DNA from: an uncultured Opitutia bacterium
Lineage (GTDB): Bacteria > Verrucomicrobiota > Verrucomicrobiia > Opitutales > Opitutaceae
Direction of reading: 5' to 3'
Assembly (NCBI GenBank): GCA_903855985.1
Contig: CAIOAO010000013.1
Coordinates: forward strand, 1-64,000
DNA length: 64,000 bases
A model generated the notes under the pieces. The model saw nothing but the letters and a program-made list of their open reading frames with translations. It made no database searches and was not told where the DNA came from. The position numbers were made by a program, and so were the translations under genes. Each line of letters opens with the position of its first letter. Position 1 is the stretch's first letter. This document shows positions 15,175 to 24,240 of this stretch, one piece after another.

Positions 15175-17148
15175 ATGGATTTCTTCGAAGCCCAGGCCCG
15201 CGCCAAGCAACGCACCGGGCGGCTCGTCGCACTTTTCATGGTCGCCGTGATCGGCACCATCCTGGGCGGTTATTTTGCGACGATCTTCCTGCTGGCCTAC
15301 AGCCCGACCCGCACCAGCCGCCACCGGTACTATCAGTCGTCCAACATCGAGACGACGCCGGTTCAGCTCTGGCAGCCACAGGTGTTCCTGACGGTCACGG
15401 TTGGCACGCTCCTCGTCGTCGGCATCGCCTCGCTCGTCAAATGGCAGGAGTTCTCCGCCGGCGGTTCCGCCGTCGCCGAGAGCGTCGGCGGCCGGCCGAT
15501 CAACCCGCACACCACCGACCTGCGCGAGCGCAGGCTCCTCAACGTCGTCGAGGAAATGGCCATCGCCTCCGGCATCCCCATGCCCGCGGTGTACGTGCTC
15601 GATCAGGAACCCGCCATCAACGCCTTCGCCGCCGGCCTCACCACCAGCGATGCCGTCGTCACCGTCACGCGCGGCACACTCGACAAGCTCACCCGCGACG
15701 AGCTCCAGGGCGTCATCGGCCATGAGTTCAGCCACATCCTCAATGGCGACATGCGGCTCAACCTCCAACTCAGCGCCCTGCTCTTCGGCATCCTCGTCAT
15801 CGGCCTCGCCGGCCGCGGCATCCTCTGGGCCATGACCCGCGGCCGCATCCGCGGCGACGGCAAGAACTCCGGCGGCGCCGTCATCGCCATCGCCGCCGTC
15901 GGCCTCGCCCTGCTCATCCTCGGCTACGTCGGGTATTTTTTCGGCAAGCTCATCCAGGCCGCCGTCTCGCGCCAGCGCGAGTACCTCGCCGACGCCTCTT
16001 CCGTCCAGTTCACGCGCAACCCCGGCGGCATCACCGGCGCGCTGAAAAAGATCGGCGGCTTCGCCCTCGGCTCCTCACTCGAGTCGAACAAGAGCTCGAC
16101 CATCGGCCATTTCTTTTTTGCCCAGGCCTTCGAGTCGAGTTTCGGCGGACTCTGGGCCACGCACCCGACCCTCGACTCGCGCATCCGCGCCATCGACCCG
16201 CAGTTCGACGGGAAGATGTTCGACCCGCCGGAGGTTGTGGACGTCAGCCAGGAATCCTTCGCCAAGGCGGGTTTCGCCCCCGGCGCCCTCGACCATTCCA
16301 CCCTCAAGCGTCCCGCCGCCCCGCGGCCCTCGCCCGTCGCCATCATCGCCACCATCGGCACGCTCGCCCCCGCCAACATCGCCCACGCCGAGACATTGCT
16401 CGCCTCGGTGCCGCCCCGCCTCCGCGATGCCGCCCGCTCGCCCACCGAGTCAGCCATCCTGCTGTACGGGCTGCTGCTCGACGGCAATGAGACGATGCGC
16501 GAACGCCAGCGCTCCCTCGTCGCCACCAAGGCCGGCGCCGAGTCACGGCGCCTGCTCGGCGAACTCGAGCCCGCCCTCGGCTCGCTCGGGCCCGAGCACA
16601 AGCTCCCCCTCCTCCAGCTGGCGGTGCCCGCTCTTCGCAACCTGCCGCCGGCCTCACTCGTCCCTTTCCTCGACACCCTCGACGAACTGGTCCACGCGGA
16701 CGGCAAGGTTTCCACCTTCGAGTTCGCGCTGCAAAAACTCCTCACGCGCTCCCTCGCCCTCGGGGAAAAACCCGGCGCCGCCGTCGTCCAGGTCTATTCG
16801 TTCAACGCCGTCGCCAACGAGATCAGCGTCGTGCTCTCCGCCCTCGCCTACACGGCGAGCAATGGCGGATTGGACGCCGCCGGGGCCTTTGCCGCCGGGG
16901 CCGACCAGTTGAAACTGCTCGAGGGCAAGCTGGCCCTGCTCCCGCCCGCCGCCAGCGACTTCGTCCGGCTCGACGCCGCCCTCGACAAGCTCGCCAACGC
17001 CAGCGGCCCGATCAAGCAGCGCCTCCTGTTCGCCAGCGCCCACGTGGTCGGCGCCGACGGCACGATTCTGATCGCCGAGGCGGAATTGCTCCGCGCCATC
17101 GCCGCCGCCCTCGACTGCCCGATGCCGCCGCTGCTCGCGGCCGCGTAA
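15175..17148 (+). CDS. M48 family zinc metalloprotease (HtpX-like) with long C-terminal TerB-like extension
   Basis: HEFSH zinc motif (GVIGHEFSHILNGDMRLNLQ), four predicted TMs; C-terminal ADGKVSTFEFAL and ADGTILIAEAELLRAIAAALDCPMP motifs. Confidence 0.88.
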   Translation: MDFFEAQARAKQRTGRLVALFMVAVIGTILGGYFATIFLLAYSPTRTSRHRYYQSSNIETTPVQLWQPQVFLTVTVGTLLVVGIASLVKWQEFSAGGSAVAESVGGRPINPHTTDLRERRLLNVVEEMAIASGIPMPAVYVLDQEPAINAFAAGLTTSDAVVTVTRGTLDKLTRDELQGVIGHEFSHILNGDMRLNLQLSALLFGILVIGLAGRGILWAMTRGRIRGDGKNSGGAVIAIAAVGLALLILGYVGYFFGKLIQAAVSRQREYLADASSVQFTRNPGGITGALKKIGGFALGSSLESNKSSTIGHFFFAQAFESSFGGLWATHPTLDSRIRAIDPQFDGKMFDPPEVVDVSQESFAKAGFAPGALDHSTLKRPAAPRPSPVAIIATIGTLAPANIAHAETLLASVPPRLRDAARSPTESAILLYGLLLDGNETMRERQRSLVATKAGAESRRLLGELEPALGSLGPEHKLPLLQLAVPALRNLPPASLVPFLDTLDELVHADGKVSTFEFALQKLLTRSLALGEKPGAAVVQVYSFNAVANEISVVLSALAYTASNGGLDAAGAFAAGADQLKLLEGKLALLPPAASDFVRLDAALDKLANASGPIKQRLLFASAHVVGADGTILIAEAELLRAIAAALDCPMPPLLAAA

Positions 17149-17245
17149 CGCCGGCACCACCGCCGGCCCCGTCTTGGGGTCGCTTGAACATTCGCTAGAA
17201 AACCGTTGCCCGGCCGCGCCCGGTCGCCGTCCATGGACGCCACCC

Positions 17246-19015
17246 ATGCGCGCCGTCGACATCTCCGCCGTCAAACGTCCCACCCGCCGCCGGGCCGCCG
17301 GTCGCGACGAACTCGCCTGGTGGCGCGAGGCGCGCTTCGGCCTCTTCATCCACTGGGGCCTGTACGCGATTCCCGCCGGCGTCTGGCGCGGCCAGCGCGT
17401 GCCCTACATCGGCGAGTGGCTGATGTTTCGCGAAAAAATTCCCGTCGCCACCTACGCGCCGCTCGCCGCGAAGTTCCACCCGCGTCACTGGGACGCCGCC
17501 GCCATCGTGCGCCTCGCCCGCGAGGCCGGCATGGGCTATCTCGTCGTCACCACGAAGCATCACGACGGCTTCGCGATGTACCGCTCGACCGTCAGCCCGT
17601 ACAACGTCGTCGACGCCACCCCGTGGCACCACGACCCCATCGCCGATCTCGCCCGCGAATGCCGCCGCCAGGGCATCCGCCTGTGTTTCTATTACTCGCA
17701 GGATCTCGACTGGCACCACCCCGACGGCGCGTGGAACACCTGGGACTACGCGAAGGAAACGAAAAACCCCGACCGCTATCTGCGCGAAAAAGTCCTCCCG
17801 CAGCTCACCGAGCTGCTCACGCGCTACGGCCCCGTCTGCATGGTCTGGTTCGACACGCCGCTCACGCTGGCGCGCGACCAGAGCGCCTCGATCCGCCGCC
17901 ACGTGAAACGCCTGCAGCCGCACTGTCTCGTCTCCGGCCGCATCGGCCACGGGCTCGGCGACTACAGCCTGCCGCGCGACAACTTCCTCCCGCCCGGCCG
18001 CCTCGAGGGCGACTGGGAGACCTGCGCCACGCTCAACCACACCTGGGGTTTCAAAAAGCACGACCACGAGTGGAAGTCCGCCGCCAACCTCATCACCACG
18101 CTGGTGGATCTCACAAGCAAGGGCTCGAACTACCTCCTCAACATCGGTCCCGACGCCGACGGCCGCGTTCCCGCGCCGAGCGTCCAGCGGCTCCGCGCCA
18201 TCGGCGCCTGGCTGCGCGTGAACGGCACCGCCATCCATGGCGCCGCGCCCAGCCCGTTCCGCTATGAGTTTCCCTGGGGCCGCATCACGACCAAGGACCG
18301 CACGCTCTATTTTCATTTCTTCGCGAAACCGCCGCGGCTCTTCCGCCTCCACGGCTTGAAGACGCGCGTCACCTCGGTCGCCGCCCTCGCCGCCCCGCGG
18401 AAAAAATTCCTCTTCCGTCAAACCACCGCGGTCGCGACGGGCACCCCTCTTCTCGCGCTCGACCTGACCGGGCTCCGTTTTTCCGCACCCGTGACCGTGG
18501 TCGCCGTGCAACTCGCCGCCCCGCCCGCCGTCGAGCCGCTCACCCTCCAGCAGCCGGACCACGCCGTCACGTTGATCGGCCCGCTGGCCCGCGTCGGCAC
18601 CGACGCAAAAGTAGCCACCATGCGCATGGGCGGCAATGGACTGACCGAAAACTGGCGCACGACTTCCGACTGGCTCCAGTGGCGTTTCACCGTGCTGCAG
18701 CCCGGCGCCTACGACCTCACCGTGGTCACGACCCACCAGCATCTCGAACCCTGGAGCGGCGGCCACACCCTGCGCGTGGACTGCGCCGGCCGCACGCTGC
18801 GCCGCAAGACTACGCGCGAGCGCGTCCTGCCCGGCTTGCGCTCCGCCTATTTTCCCCAGATCGCGACGCACTTCGGCCGGATCACTTTCGAGCACGCCGG
18901 CACTTTCACCCTCCGGCTCCAGGCCACCCGGCTGAATCTCGCGAAGAAAAACAAGACCCTCTTCTCCGACGGCGGCATCCAGTTTTCCGAAATCCGGCTG
19001 ACGCCTGTCGGCTAG
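17246..19015 (+). CDS. Alpha-L-fucosidase, GH29 family
   Basis: WWREARFGLFIHWGLYAIPAGVW...TTKHHDGFAMY...MVWFDTPL...GSNYLLNIGPDADG; start trimmed to MRAVDIS. Confidence 0.9.
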   Translation: MRAVDISAVKRPTRRRAAGRDELAWWREARFGLFIHWGLYAIPAGVWRGQRVPYIGEWLMFREKIPVATYAPLAAKFHPRHWDAAAIVRLAREAGMGYLVVTTKHHDGFAMYRSTVSPYNVVDATPWHHDPIADLARECRRQGIRLCFYYSQDLDWHHPDGAWNTWDYAKETKNPDRYLREKVLPQLTELLTRYGPVCMVWFDTPLTLARDQSASIRRHVKRLQPHCLVSGRIGHGLGDYSLPRDNFLPPGRLEGDWETCATLNHTWGFKKHDHEWKSAANLITTLVDLTSKGSNYLLNIGPDADGRVPAPSVQRLRAIGAWLRVNGTAIHGAAPSPFRYEFPWGRITTKDRTLYFHFFAKPPRLFRLHGLKTRVTSVAALAAPRKKFLFRQTTAVATGTPLLALDLTGLRFSAPVTVVAVQLAAPPAVEPLTLQQPDHAVTLIGPLARVGTDAKVATMRMGGNGLTENWRTTSDWLQWRFTVLQPGAYDLTVVTTHQHLEPWSGGHTLRVDCAGRTLRRKTTRERVLPGLRSAYFPQIATHFGRITFEHAGTFTLRLQATRLNLAKKNKTLFSDGGIQFSEIRLTPVG

Positions 19016-19064
19016 CGAAAATCTTGCGAGCCGGCCACGGGCCCACCCAGACACGGCCCGCAGG

Positions 19065-19967
19065 TCAGGGCACTTTGTCCGCCACCGCCCAGTCCGGCCA
19101 GGTGTCGTGCGAATAATTGCGCACGGCCTCGATCACCGCGCGCACCAGCAGCGAGGCCCCACCCCGCCACATCAGTCCCATCGTCAGCGGCGCAAAGCCA
19201 GCCAAGGGCAGCGCCCGCACGTTGCGGTGCCGGATGATCGCGGGAATCCCTAGGTTCACCCCGCAGCCGTCACCGTTCGCCACGTAGCGCGTGACGAGTT
19301 CGACCGAAGTCGCCTCCACGGCCTGGGGCCAGGCCACGCCCAGCCGCTTCAGGTCCCTTTGAAAATTTTGCATGACACTCGTCGCGGCCGGCAGGCCGAT
19401 GAGTGGCTCCGCGGGTCGCTTCTTTGCCCAGATTTCGGCGACGTCCTTCCACGGCCGGTCCCGCGGCACGAGCAGCACCAGAGGCACGCACGCCAGGCGC
19501 AACTGGCGCAGCCGGGCCGGCGCCCGGGCGTCTACCGGTCCGACCGCGAGGTCGATGAGCCCGTCCTGCAGCCACGTCGCAAGCTGCGCCTGATGTCCCG
19601 ATTGCAGGCTCAGTCGCATGCGCGGGTGCAACGCCCGCACGCGCTGCATCACAATCGGCATGTGATCGCGCAACACCAGTTCCGCCCCGCCAATCCGCAG
19701 TTCCGGATCCGCATCCTCGCGCAGGCCTGATGCCACGCTTCCCAGGTTCGCGAAAAAGGGCTGCACGTGCGCGAAGAGCTTCTCCCCCGCGGGCGTCAAC
19801 CGGAACGGGCTCCGCTCGAACAGCTTCGCCCCGACTTCCTCCTCCAGCTTGCCCATCTGGCCGCTCACCGCCGGCTGCTGGATGCCGTACGGAATCCGCC
19901 GCACCGCCGCACTGATGCCCCCGTGCTTCGCCACGTAATAGAACAGCTCGAGATGGTGCACGTTCAC
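19065..19967 (-). CDS. LysR family transcriptional regulator
   Basis: N-terminal wHTH HHLELFYYVAKHGGISAAVRRIPYGIQQPAVSGQMGKLEEEVGAKLFERSPFRLTPAGEKLF. Confidence 0.92.
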   Translation of the reverse strand: MNVHHLELFYYVAKHGGISAAVRRIPYGIQQPAVSGQMGKLEEEVGAKLFERSPFRLTPAGEKLFAHVQPFFANLGSVASGLREDADPELRIGGAELVLRDHMPIVMQRVRALHPRMRLSLQSGHQAQLATWLQDGLIDLAVGPVDARAPARLRQLRLACVPLVLLVPRDRPWKDVAEIWAKKRPAEPLIGLPAATSVMQNFQRDLKRLGVAWPQAVEATSVELVTRYVANGDGCGVNLGIPAIIRHRNVRALPLAGFAPLTMGLMWRGGASLLVRAVIEAVRNYSHDTWPDWAVADKVP

Positions 19968-20221
19968 GCCCCGCTAAAAAATCCCACCCTCGCCGGCAGT
20001 GCAAGCCGTTCTCCCCCCACCTCAGCGCTAGCCCATCCACGGCCTGCCTCAACCCATCGCCCCTCACCCAGCACCTATCGCCTGCCGCCCCAGCGGACCC
20101 CCATCACCAAAAACGATGCCCGCCATCAAACTTATCAACTCACGCCCCCGCCGCGTTTCCGATATTCTGATCACGTCCCGGCCAAGTCCGGCGGGACGCC
20201 ACAGAAACCACCTCCTCTCCC

Positions 20222-20863
20222 ATGGCCTTCGTCCTCCTCACCCTCCGCATCGTCTTCCGGATCATCCTCGTCATCGCCCTCGCCGACTTCCTGGCCGGCA
20301 CCATCCACTGGGCCGAGGATGCCTACTTCACGGAAACCACCCCGGTCGTGGGTCCGCTCTTCATCCGGCCCAATATCGTCCATCACCACCATCCGCGTTT
20401 CTTCACGCATCTCACGTGGTGGCAGAGTTCGTGGGACCTCGCCCTCGTGGGTGCCCTTGTCCTCCTCGCCGCGTGGCCGCTCGGCCTTCTGGGCTGGCCG
20501 CTCGGGCTGTTCGTGGCCCTCAGCGTCAACGCCAACGAGATCCACAAATGGTCCCATCGCACCCGCCAGGAGAACGGCCGGATCATCTCCGCTCTCCAGG
20601 ACTGGCATGTGCTCCAAACCCCGCGCCATCACGGCGTCCATCACTCCGATCCCAAGAACACGTACTACTGCCCCATCACCAACTTCGTGAATCCCGTGCT
20701 GGAGCGCGTGGACTTTTGGGCGCGCACGGAGGCCGTGATCGAGGGCCTCACCGGGGTGAAACACCGCGTCGACACCGCCGTCCGCGGCCAGGGGCCCGGT
20801 CCCGCCTGGCTCGCCGAGTACCGCCCAAATTCATCCGCCCGACACCTGCAACGTGCTGCCTAA
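20222..20863 (+). CDS. CarF/TMEM189 (Kua)-family fatty acid desaturase; candidate plasmanylethanolamine desaturase
   Basis: His-motif series IHW, HHHHPRFFTH, NEIHKWSH, LQDWHVLQTPRHHGVHHSDPKNTYYCPITNFVNPVLERVDFWARTEAVIEGLTGVKHRVD. Confidence 0.88.
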   Translation: MAFVLLTLRIVFRIILVIALADFLAGTIHWAEDAYFTETTPVVGPLFIRPNIVHHHHPRFFTHLTWWQSSWDLALVGALVLLAAWPLGLLGWPLGLFVALSVNANEIHKWSHRTRQENGRIISALQDWHVLQTPRHHGVHHSDPKNTYYCPITNFVNPVLERVDFWARTEAVIEGLTGVKHRVDTAVRGQGPGPAWLAEYRPNSSARHLQRAA

Positions 20864-20887
20864 ACCGCCTTACAACCCCCGCCCGCC

Positions 20888-20977
20888 ATGATCTTCTGCC
20901 TGCTCATCCTTGCCCTCCTCGTCACGTTGGTGGTCTTCGATTCGGACGAACGCGACCGGCCGGACACCTCGCCGTGA
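20888..20977 (+). CDS. Candidate 29-aa membrane peptide (not in ORF track)
   Basis: MIFCLLILALLVTLVVFDSDERDRPDTSP*; stop overlaps the GTG start of the next gene (GTGA). Confidence 0.45.
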   Translation: MIFCLLILALLVTLVVFDSDERDRPDTSP

Positions 20978-21771
20978 CAACCCCTGGCCCCACCTCCCGT
21001 TCCGCACGCCGGTGCGGCTGGCGTCTGGTGATCCTGATGCCCGCGCTGCTGGTCCTCACCGGCTGCGTCACTGCCAAGAAATACCGCCTGGCCAAGCCCA
21101 ATACCCCGCCCGCAAAATTGCTGAATTGGCAGGCCGAGACGCCGCCCGTGGAACTCACCCTCCAGACGGTGATCATCTTCAAGGGCCCGGGTTCATGGAA
21201 GCGCGAGGCCCGCTGGGATGAATACCGCGTGCAGCTCGCCAACCACGGCGACCAGCCCGCCATGGTGGACACCGCGGCCCTGACCGACCTGCAGGGCACC
21301 CCGCAGTTTCCCGGCACCGAACCGTGGGCGCTCGAACAGTTGAGTTACACCAATTGGGACAAATACGGGAAGAAAGGGGTCAAGCTGCTGGCCGGGGCGG
21401 GCGCCTTGATGCTGTACGGCGTGGCGGTCGAGGCCGCCGCGTTAAGTTCGTTTCTGGCCGGCGGAGCCACGACCGGCGCGGTGGTGATCGTCGACGTCAT
21501 CCCGGTGGTCGCCGTGGTGGACATCGCCGTCGTGGCGGTCATGAATCACAACAACAAGGTCAAGGTGCAGGAGGAATTTAACCGGCGCCGCCTGTCGCTG
21601 CCACTGACCCTCCCGCCTGGAAAATCCGTCGCCGGCAGTCTGTTCTTCCCCATGACGCCGGGCCCGCAGCGGCTCAGGCTGAAGGGAAGATCCGGGGACA
21701 CCCCGTTCGAACTGGTGCTCGAGCTCAAACCGCTCGCCGGCCTGCACCTGAAACCCGCCGCCGCGAAATAG
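20974..21771 (+). CDS. Predicted lipoprotein
   Basis: GTG start VTTPGPTSRSARRCGWRLVILMPALLVLTGC with lipobox LTGC. Confidence 0.65.
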   Translation: MTTPGPTSRSARRCGWRLVILMPALLVLTGCVTAKKYRLAKPNTPPAKLLNWQAETPPVELTLQTVIIFKGPGSWKREARWDEYRVQLANHGDQPAMVDTAALTDLQGTPQFPGTEPWALEQLSYTNWDKYGKKGVKLLAGAGALMLYGVAVEAAALSSFLAGGATTGAVVIVDVIPVVAVVDIAVVAVMNHNNKVKVQEEFNRRRLSLPLTLPPGKSVAGSLFFPMTPGPQRLRLKGRSGDTPFELVLELKPLAGLHLKPAAAK

Positions 21772-21823
21772 GCCGTGCGTCAAAGCGTTTGCCTCGGGCG
21801 CGCCGCTGCGTTGATGCTCGGTC

Positions 21824-22690
21824 ATGCTCCTGGCCCTCGCGCTCTACCTCGCCGCCTATGCCCTGTGCCTGGCCGCCCTCTGGCTCTTCCGCACCAACCG
21901 CCGCCGCGAGCGCCCGCCCGTCGCCCCCAAGCTCCTCCGCGGACCCGGCGAGTCGCTCCGCTGGCGGCTGCAGCGGCTCGACGACGTCCTCCTGCTCCAC
22001 GCCTTCGGCGCCGCGTTCCTGCCGATGGGCGTCTTCGTCGGCGGGCTCATGCTCGCGCTGAACAACCCCAATGCGCGGGAACGCGACGCCATCATGTTCG
22101 GCGCGTTCGCACTGTTCCTCGTCACGCTGTATTTCTGCGGACGCTGGATGCTCGACAAATTCACCCTCCGCCGGGACTGCCACCTCGGCCTGCTCGGCGA
22201 AAAAATCGTCGCCGAGGCGATCCAGCCGCTCACCGCCGAGGGCTGCAAGATTTTCCACGACGTCCCCGCCGCCGGGTTCAACCTCGACCATGTCATTGTC
22301 GGCCCGACCGGCGTTTTCGCGATCGAGACCAAGACCCGCCGCGCCGGCCGCGCTGAGCCCGGCCGCCGGCCCGACGAGATCACGTTTGATGGCGCGCTGC
22401 TGATTTTCCCGTGGGGCCAGGACATTTACGGACTCGAGCAGGCCCGGCAGCACGCCGCATGGCTCGGCACCTGGCTGCGCGACACCGCTGGCGAACCCGT
22501 GTTGCCCGTCCCCGTCCTCACCTTTCCCGGCTGGAACGTGACGACCACGGCCGCTGGCGTCGATGTGTCGGTCGTGTCTCCGAGCGCGATTCCCGGCCTC
22601 GTTCGCAACCGCCCCGGCCTGCTCAACGACCTCCAGATCGACCACATCGCCCGCCAGCTCGAGCTCAAGTGCCGGGACGTGGAGTTCTGA
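21824..22690 (+). CDS. NERD domain-containing protein (membrane-anchored)
   Basis: Two N-terminal TMs, then LGLLGEKIVAEAIQPL...FNLDHVIVGPTGVFAIETKT (NERD nuclease-like motif). Confidence 0.85.
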   Translation: MLLALALYLAAYALCLAALWLFRTNRRRERPPVAPKLLRGPGESLRWRLQRLDDVLLLHAFGAAFLPMGVFVGGLMLALNNPNARERDAIMFGAFALFLVTLYFCGRWMLDKFTLRRDCHLGLLGEKIVAEAIQPLTAEGCKIFHDVPAAGFNLDHVIVGPTGVFAIETKTRRAGRAEPGRRPDEITFDGALLIFPWGQDIYGLEQARQHAAWLGTWLRDTAGEPVLPVPVLTFPGWNVTTTAAGVDVSVVSPSAIPGLVRNRPGLLNDLQIDHIARQLELKCRDVEF

Positions 22691-22738
22691 CGCCGCGCGC
22701 AGCGCGGCGTAGCTGTCAGCAATCAGCTTTCAGCCGCC
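22691..22738 (+). repeat. Hairpin plus four heptad words (family D, copy 1)
   Basis: cgccgcgc-gca-gcgcggcg directly after TGA, then agctgtc agcaatc agctttc agccgcc. Confidence 0.75.
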
Positions 22739-22809
22739 AGTTCATGAAGCCGCCAGCCGTGTAAGCCCTGGAGTTGAAACCCGGGCGAACCCGCCCCACG
22801 TTTTCAAGT

Positions 22810-23220
22810 GTGACCCCGACCGATCGCCAACAGCAGCTCTTGGACGACCTCCTCTTCATCGAGGACGCGCAAGAGCGGCTCGGCGCCGTGGTGGATAAGG
22901 CGAAGCGGCTCCCGCCTCTGCCCGCCGCAGATAAAACCGAGCCAAACCGCGTGACGGGCTGCATTTCGCAGGTCTGGGTTCTGGGCGAACTCCGCGATGG
23001 ACACTGTTTCTTTCGCTGCGATGCCGACGGGCCCCTCGTGAAGGGCCTGGTGGCGTTTCTCTGCGAGTTTTATTCCGGCGCCACGCCCGCCGCGATCACC
23101 GCGGGCACGGCCGACCCCATCGAATCTCTCGGCCTGCTGCGCAATCTCTCCCCCACCCGCGTCAACGGCCTCGCCGCCGTCCGGGCTCGGATCCGGGAGT
23201 TGGCCCAAACCATGAATTAA
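22810..23220 (+). CDS. SufE family protein
   Basis: GTG start; DRQQQLLDDLLFIEDAQERLGAVVDKAKRLPPLPAADKTEPNRVTGCISQVWV (GC motif). Confidence 0.85.
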   Translation: MTPTDRQQQLLDDLLFIEDAQERLGAVVDKAKRLPPLPAADKTEPNRVTGCISQVWVLGELRDGHCFFRCDADGPLVKGLVAFLCEFYSGATPAAITAGTADPIESLGLLRNLSPTRVNGLAAVRARIRELAQTMN

Positions 23221-23302
23221 CCACGAAGGGCACGAAGCGCACCAAGATCGGAAACAAACCGCCAGGGCTTGGGCTTCGTGAGCTTCGTGCCCTTCGTGGT
23301 TA
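23218..23302. repeat. Inverted short-word repeat, family A (CACGAAG), copy 1
   Basis: taaccacgaagggcacgaagcgcaccaag ... cttcgtgagcttcgtgcccttcgtggtta. Confidence 0.9.
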
Positions 23303-23306
23303 AAAA

Positions 23307-24149
23307 ATGAACCTCTACGACGCCCACGCCCACCTGCAGGACGCCGAACTCGTGCCCCATTACGCGCGCGTATTCTGCGATCTCGCCGCCGTCGGAGTGA
23401 AACGCGTCGTCACCAACGGCTCCAGCGAGGCCGATTGGCCCGCCGTCGCCGCCCTCGCCGCCGAGCATCCCGTCGTGCTGCCGAGCTTCGGCCTGCACCC
23501 GTGGGACGCCGGCAACCGCTCACCCGCCTGGCAGGAAAACCTCCTCGCCCACCTCGACGCCCACCCGGGCGCCGCCGTCGGCGAGATCGGGCTCGACCGC
23601 TGGATTCTCACGCGCGCCAAACCCGGCGACCCGCGCCTTGCCGGCCTGCGCCGCGCCCCCATCGAGGAGCAAACCGAGGTTTTTCTCTGGCAGTTCGCCC
23701 TCGCCGCCGAGCGCAACCTCCCCTCCACCATCCACTGCGTGGACGCCCACGGCCTGCTCCACGACTTGCTCCGCGCTGCGAAGCGTCCCGCCCGCGGGTT
23801 CCTGCTCCACTCCTACGGCGGATCCACGGAGATGGTCGCCAGCTTGGCGAAGCTCGGCGCCTATTTTTCCTTCAACGCCAACTTCCTCGACGCCCGCCGC
23901 GCCCGTCTGCGCGAGGTCTATGCCACGGTTCCCGCTGACCGCCTGCTCGTGGAAACCGACGCCCCGTCCATCCGTCCGCCCGCCGCGCAGGAGGAATTCA
24001 CGCTGCCGGCCACCGCCGACGGTCGCCACGTCAACCACCCAGCCAATCTCACCGCGACATACGCCGCCCTCGCCGACCTCCGCGGCACCACGGTCGAAGC
24101 CCTCACTCCCCAGGTGGAGAAAAACTTCCTCCGCCTCTTCGGTTCCTGA
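23307..24149 (+). CDS. TatD family hydrolase
   Basis: YDAHAHLQD...GLHPWDAG...AAVGEIGLDRW...ETDAPSIRP. Confidence 0.9.
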   Translation: MNLYDAHAHLQDAELVPHYARVFCDLAAVGVKRVVTNGSSEADWPAVAALAAEHPVVLPSFGLHPWDAGNRSPAWQENLLAHLDAHPGAAVGEIGLDRWILTRAKPGDPRLAGLRRAPIEEQTEVFLWQFALAAERNLPSTIHCVDAHGLLHDLLRAAKRPARGFLLHSYGGSTEMVASLAKLGAYFSFNANFLDARRARLREVYATVPADRLLVETDAPSIRPPAAQEEFTLPATADGRHVNHPANLTATYAALADLRGTTVEALTPQVEKNFLRLFGS

Positions 24150-24160
24150 AATCGGATTCG

Positions 24161-24240
24161 CACGCAGAGGCGCAAAGTCGCCGAGTATCGATCGAAGAGA
24201 GCCTCTCTGTTCCGACTCTCCGGCTCAGCGGCTCTGCGTG
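24161..24240. repeat. Inverted short-word repeat, family B (CGCARAG), copy 1; overlaps the 3' end of tcdA
   Basis: cacgcagaggcgcaaagtcgccgag ... ctcagcggctctgcgtg. Confidence 0.85.

Noticed and set aside
19980-20160. C-rich intergenic stretch upstream of the CarF-like gene
   Set aside because: Compositionally odd but no clear repeat unit, promoter or structured RNA could be supported by eye.
21824-22690. NERD protein as a defence system
   Set aside because: NERD domains occur in some defence genes, but there is no partner nuclease, helicase or methylase nearby; insufficient support.
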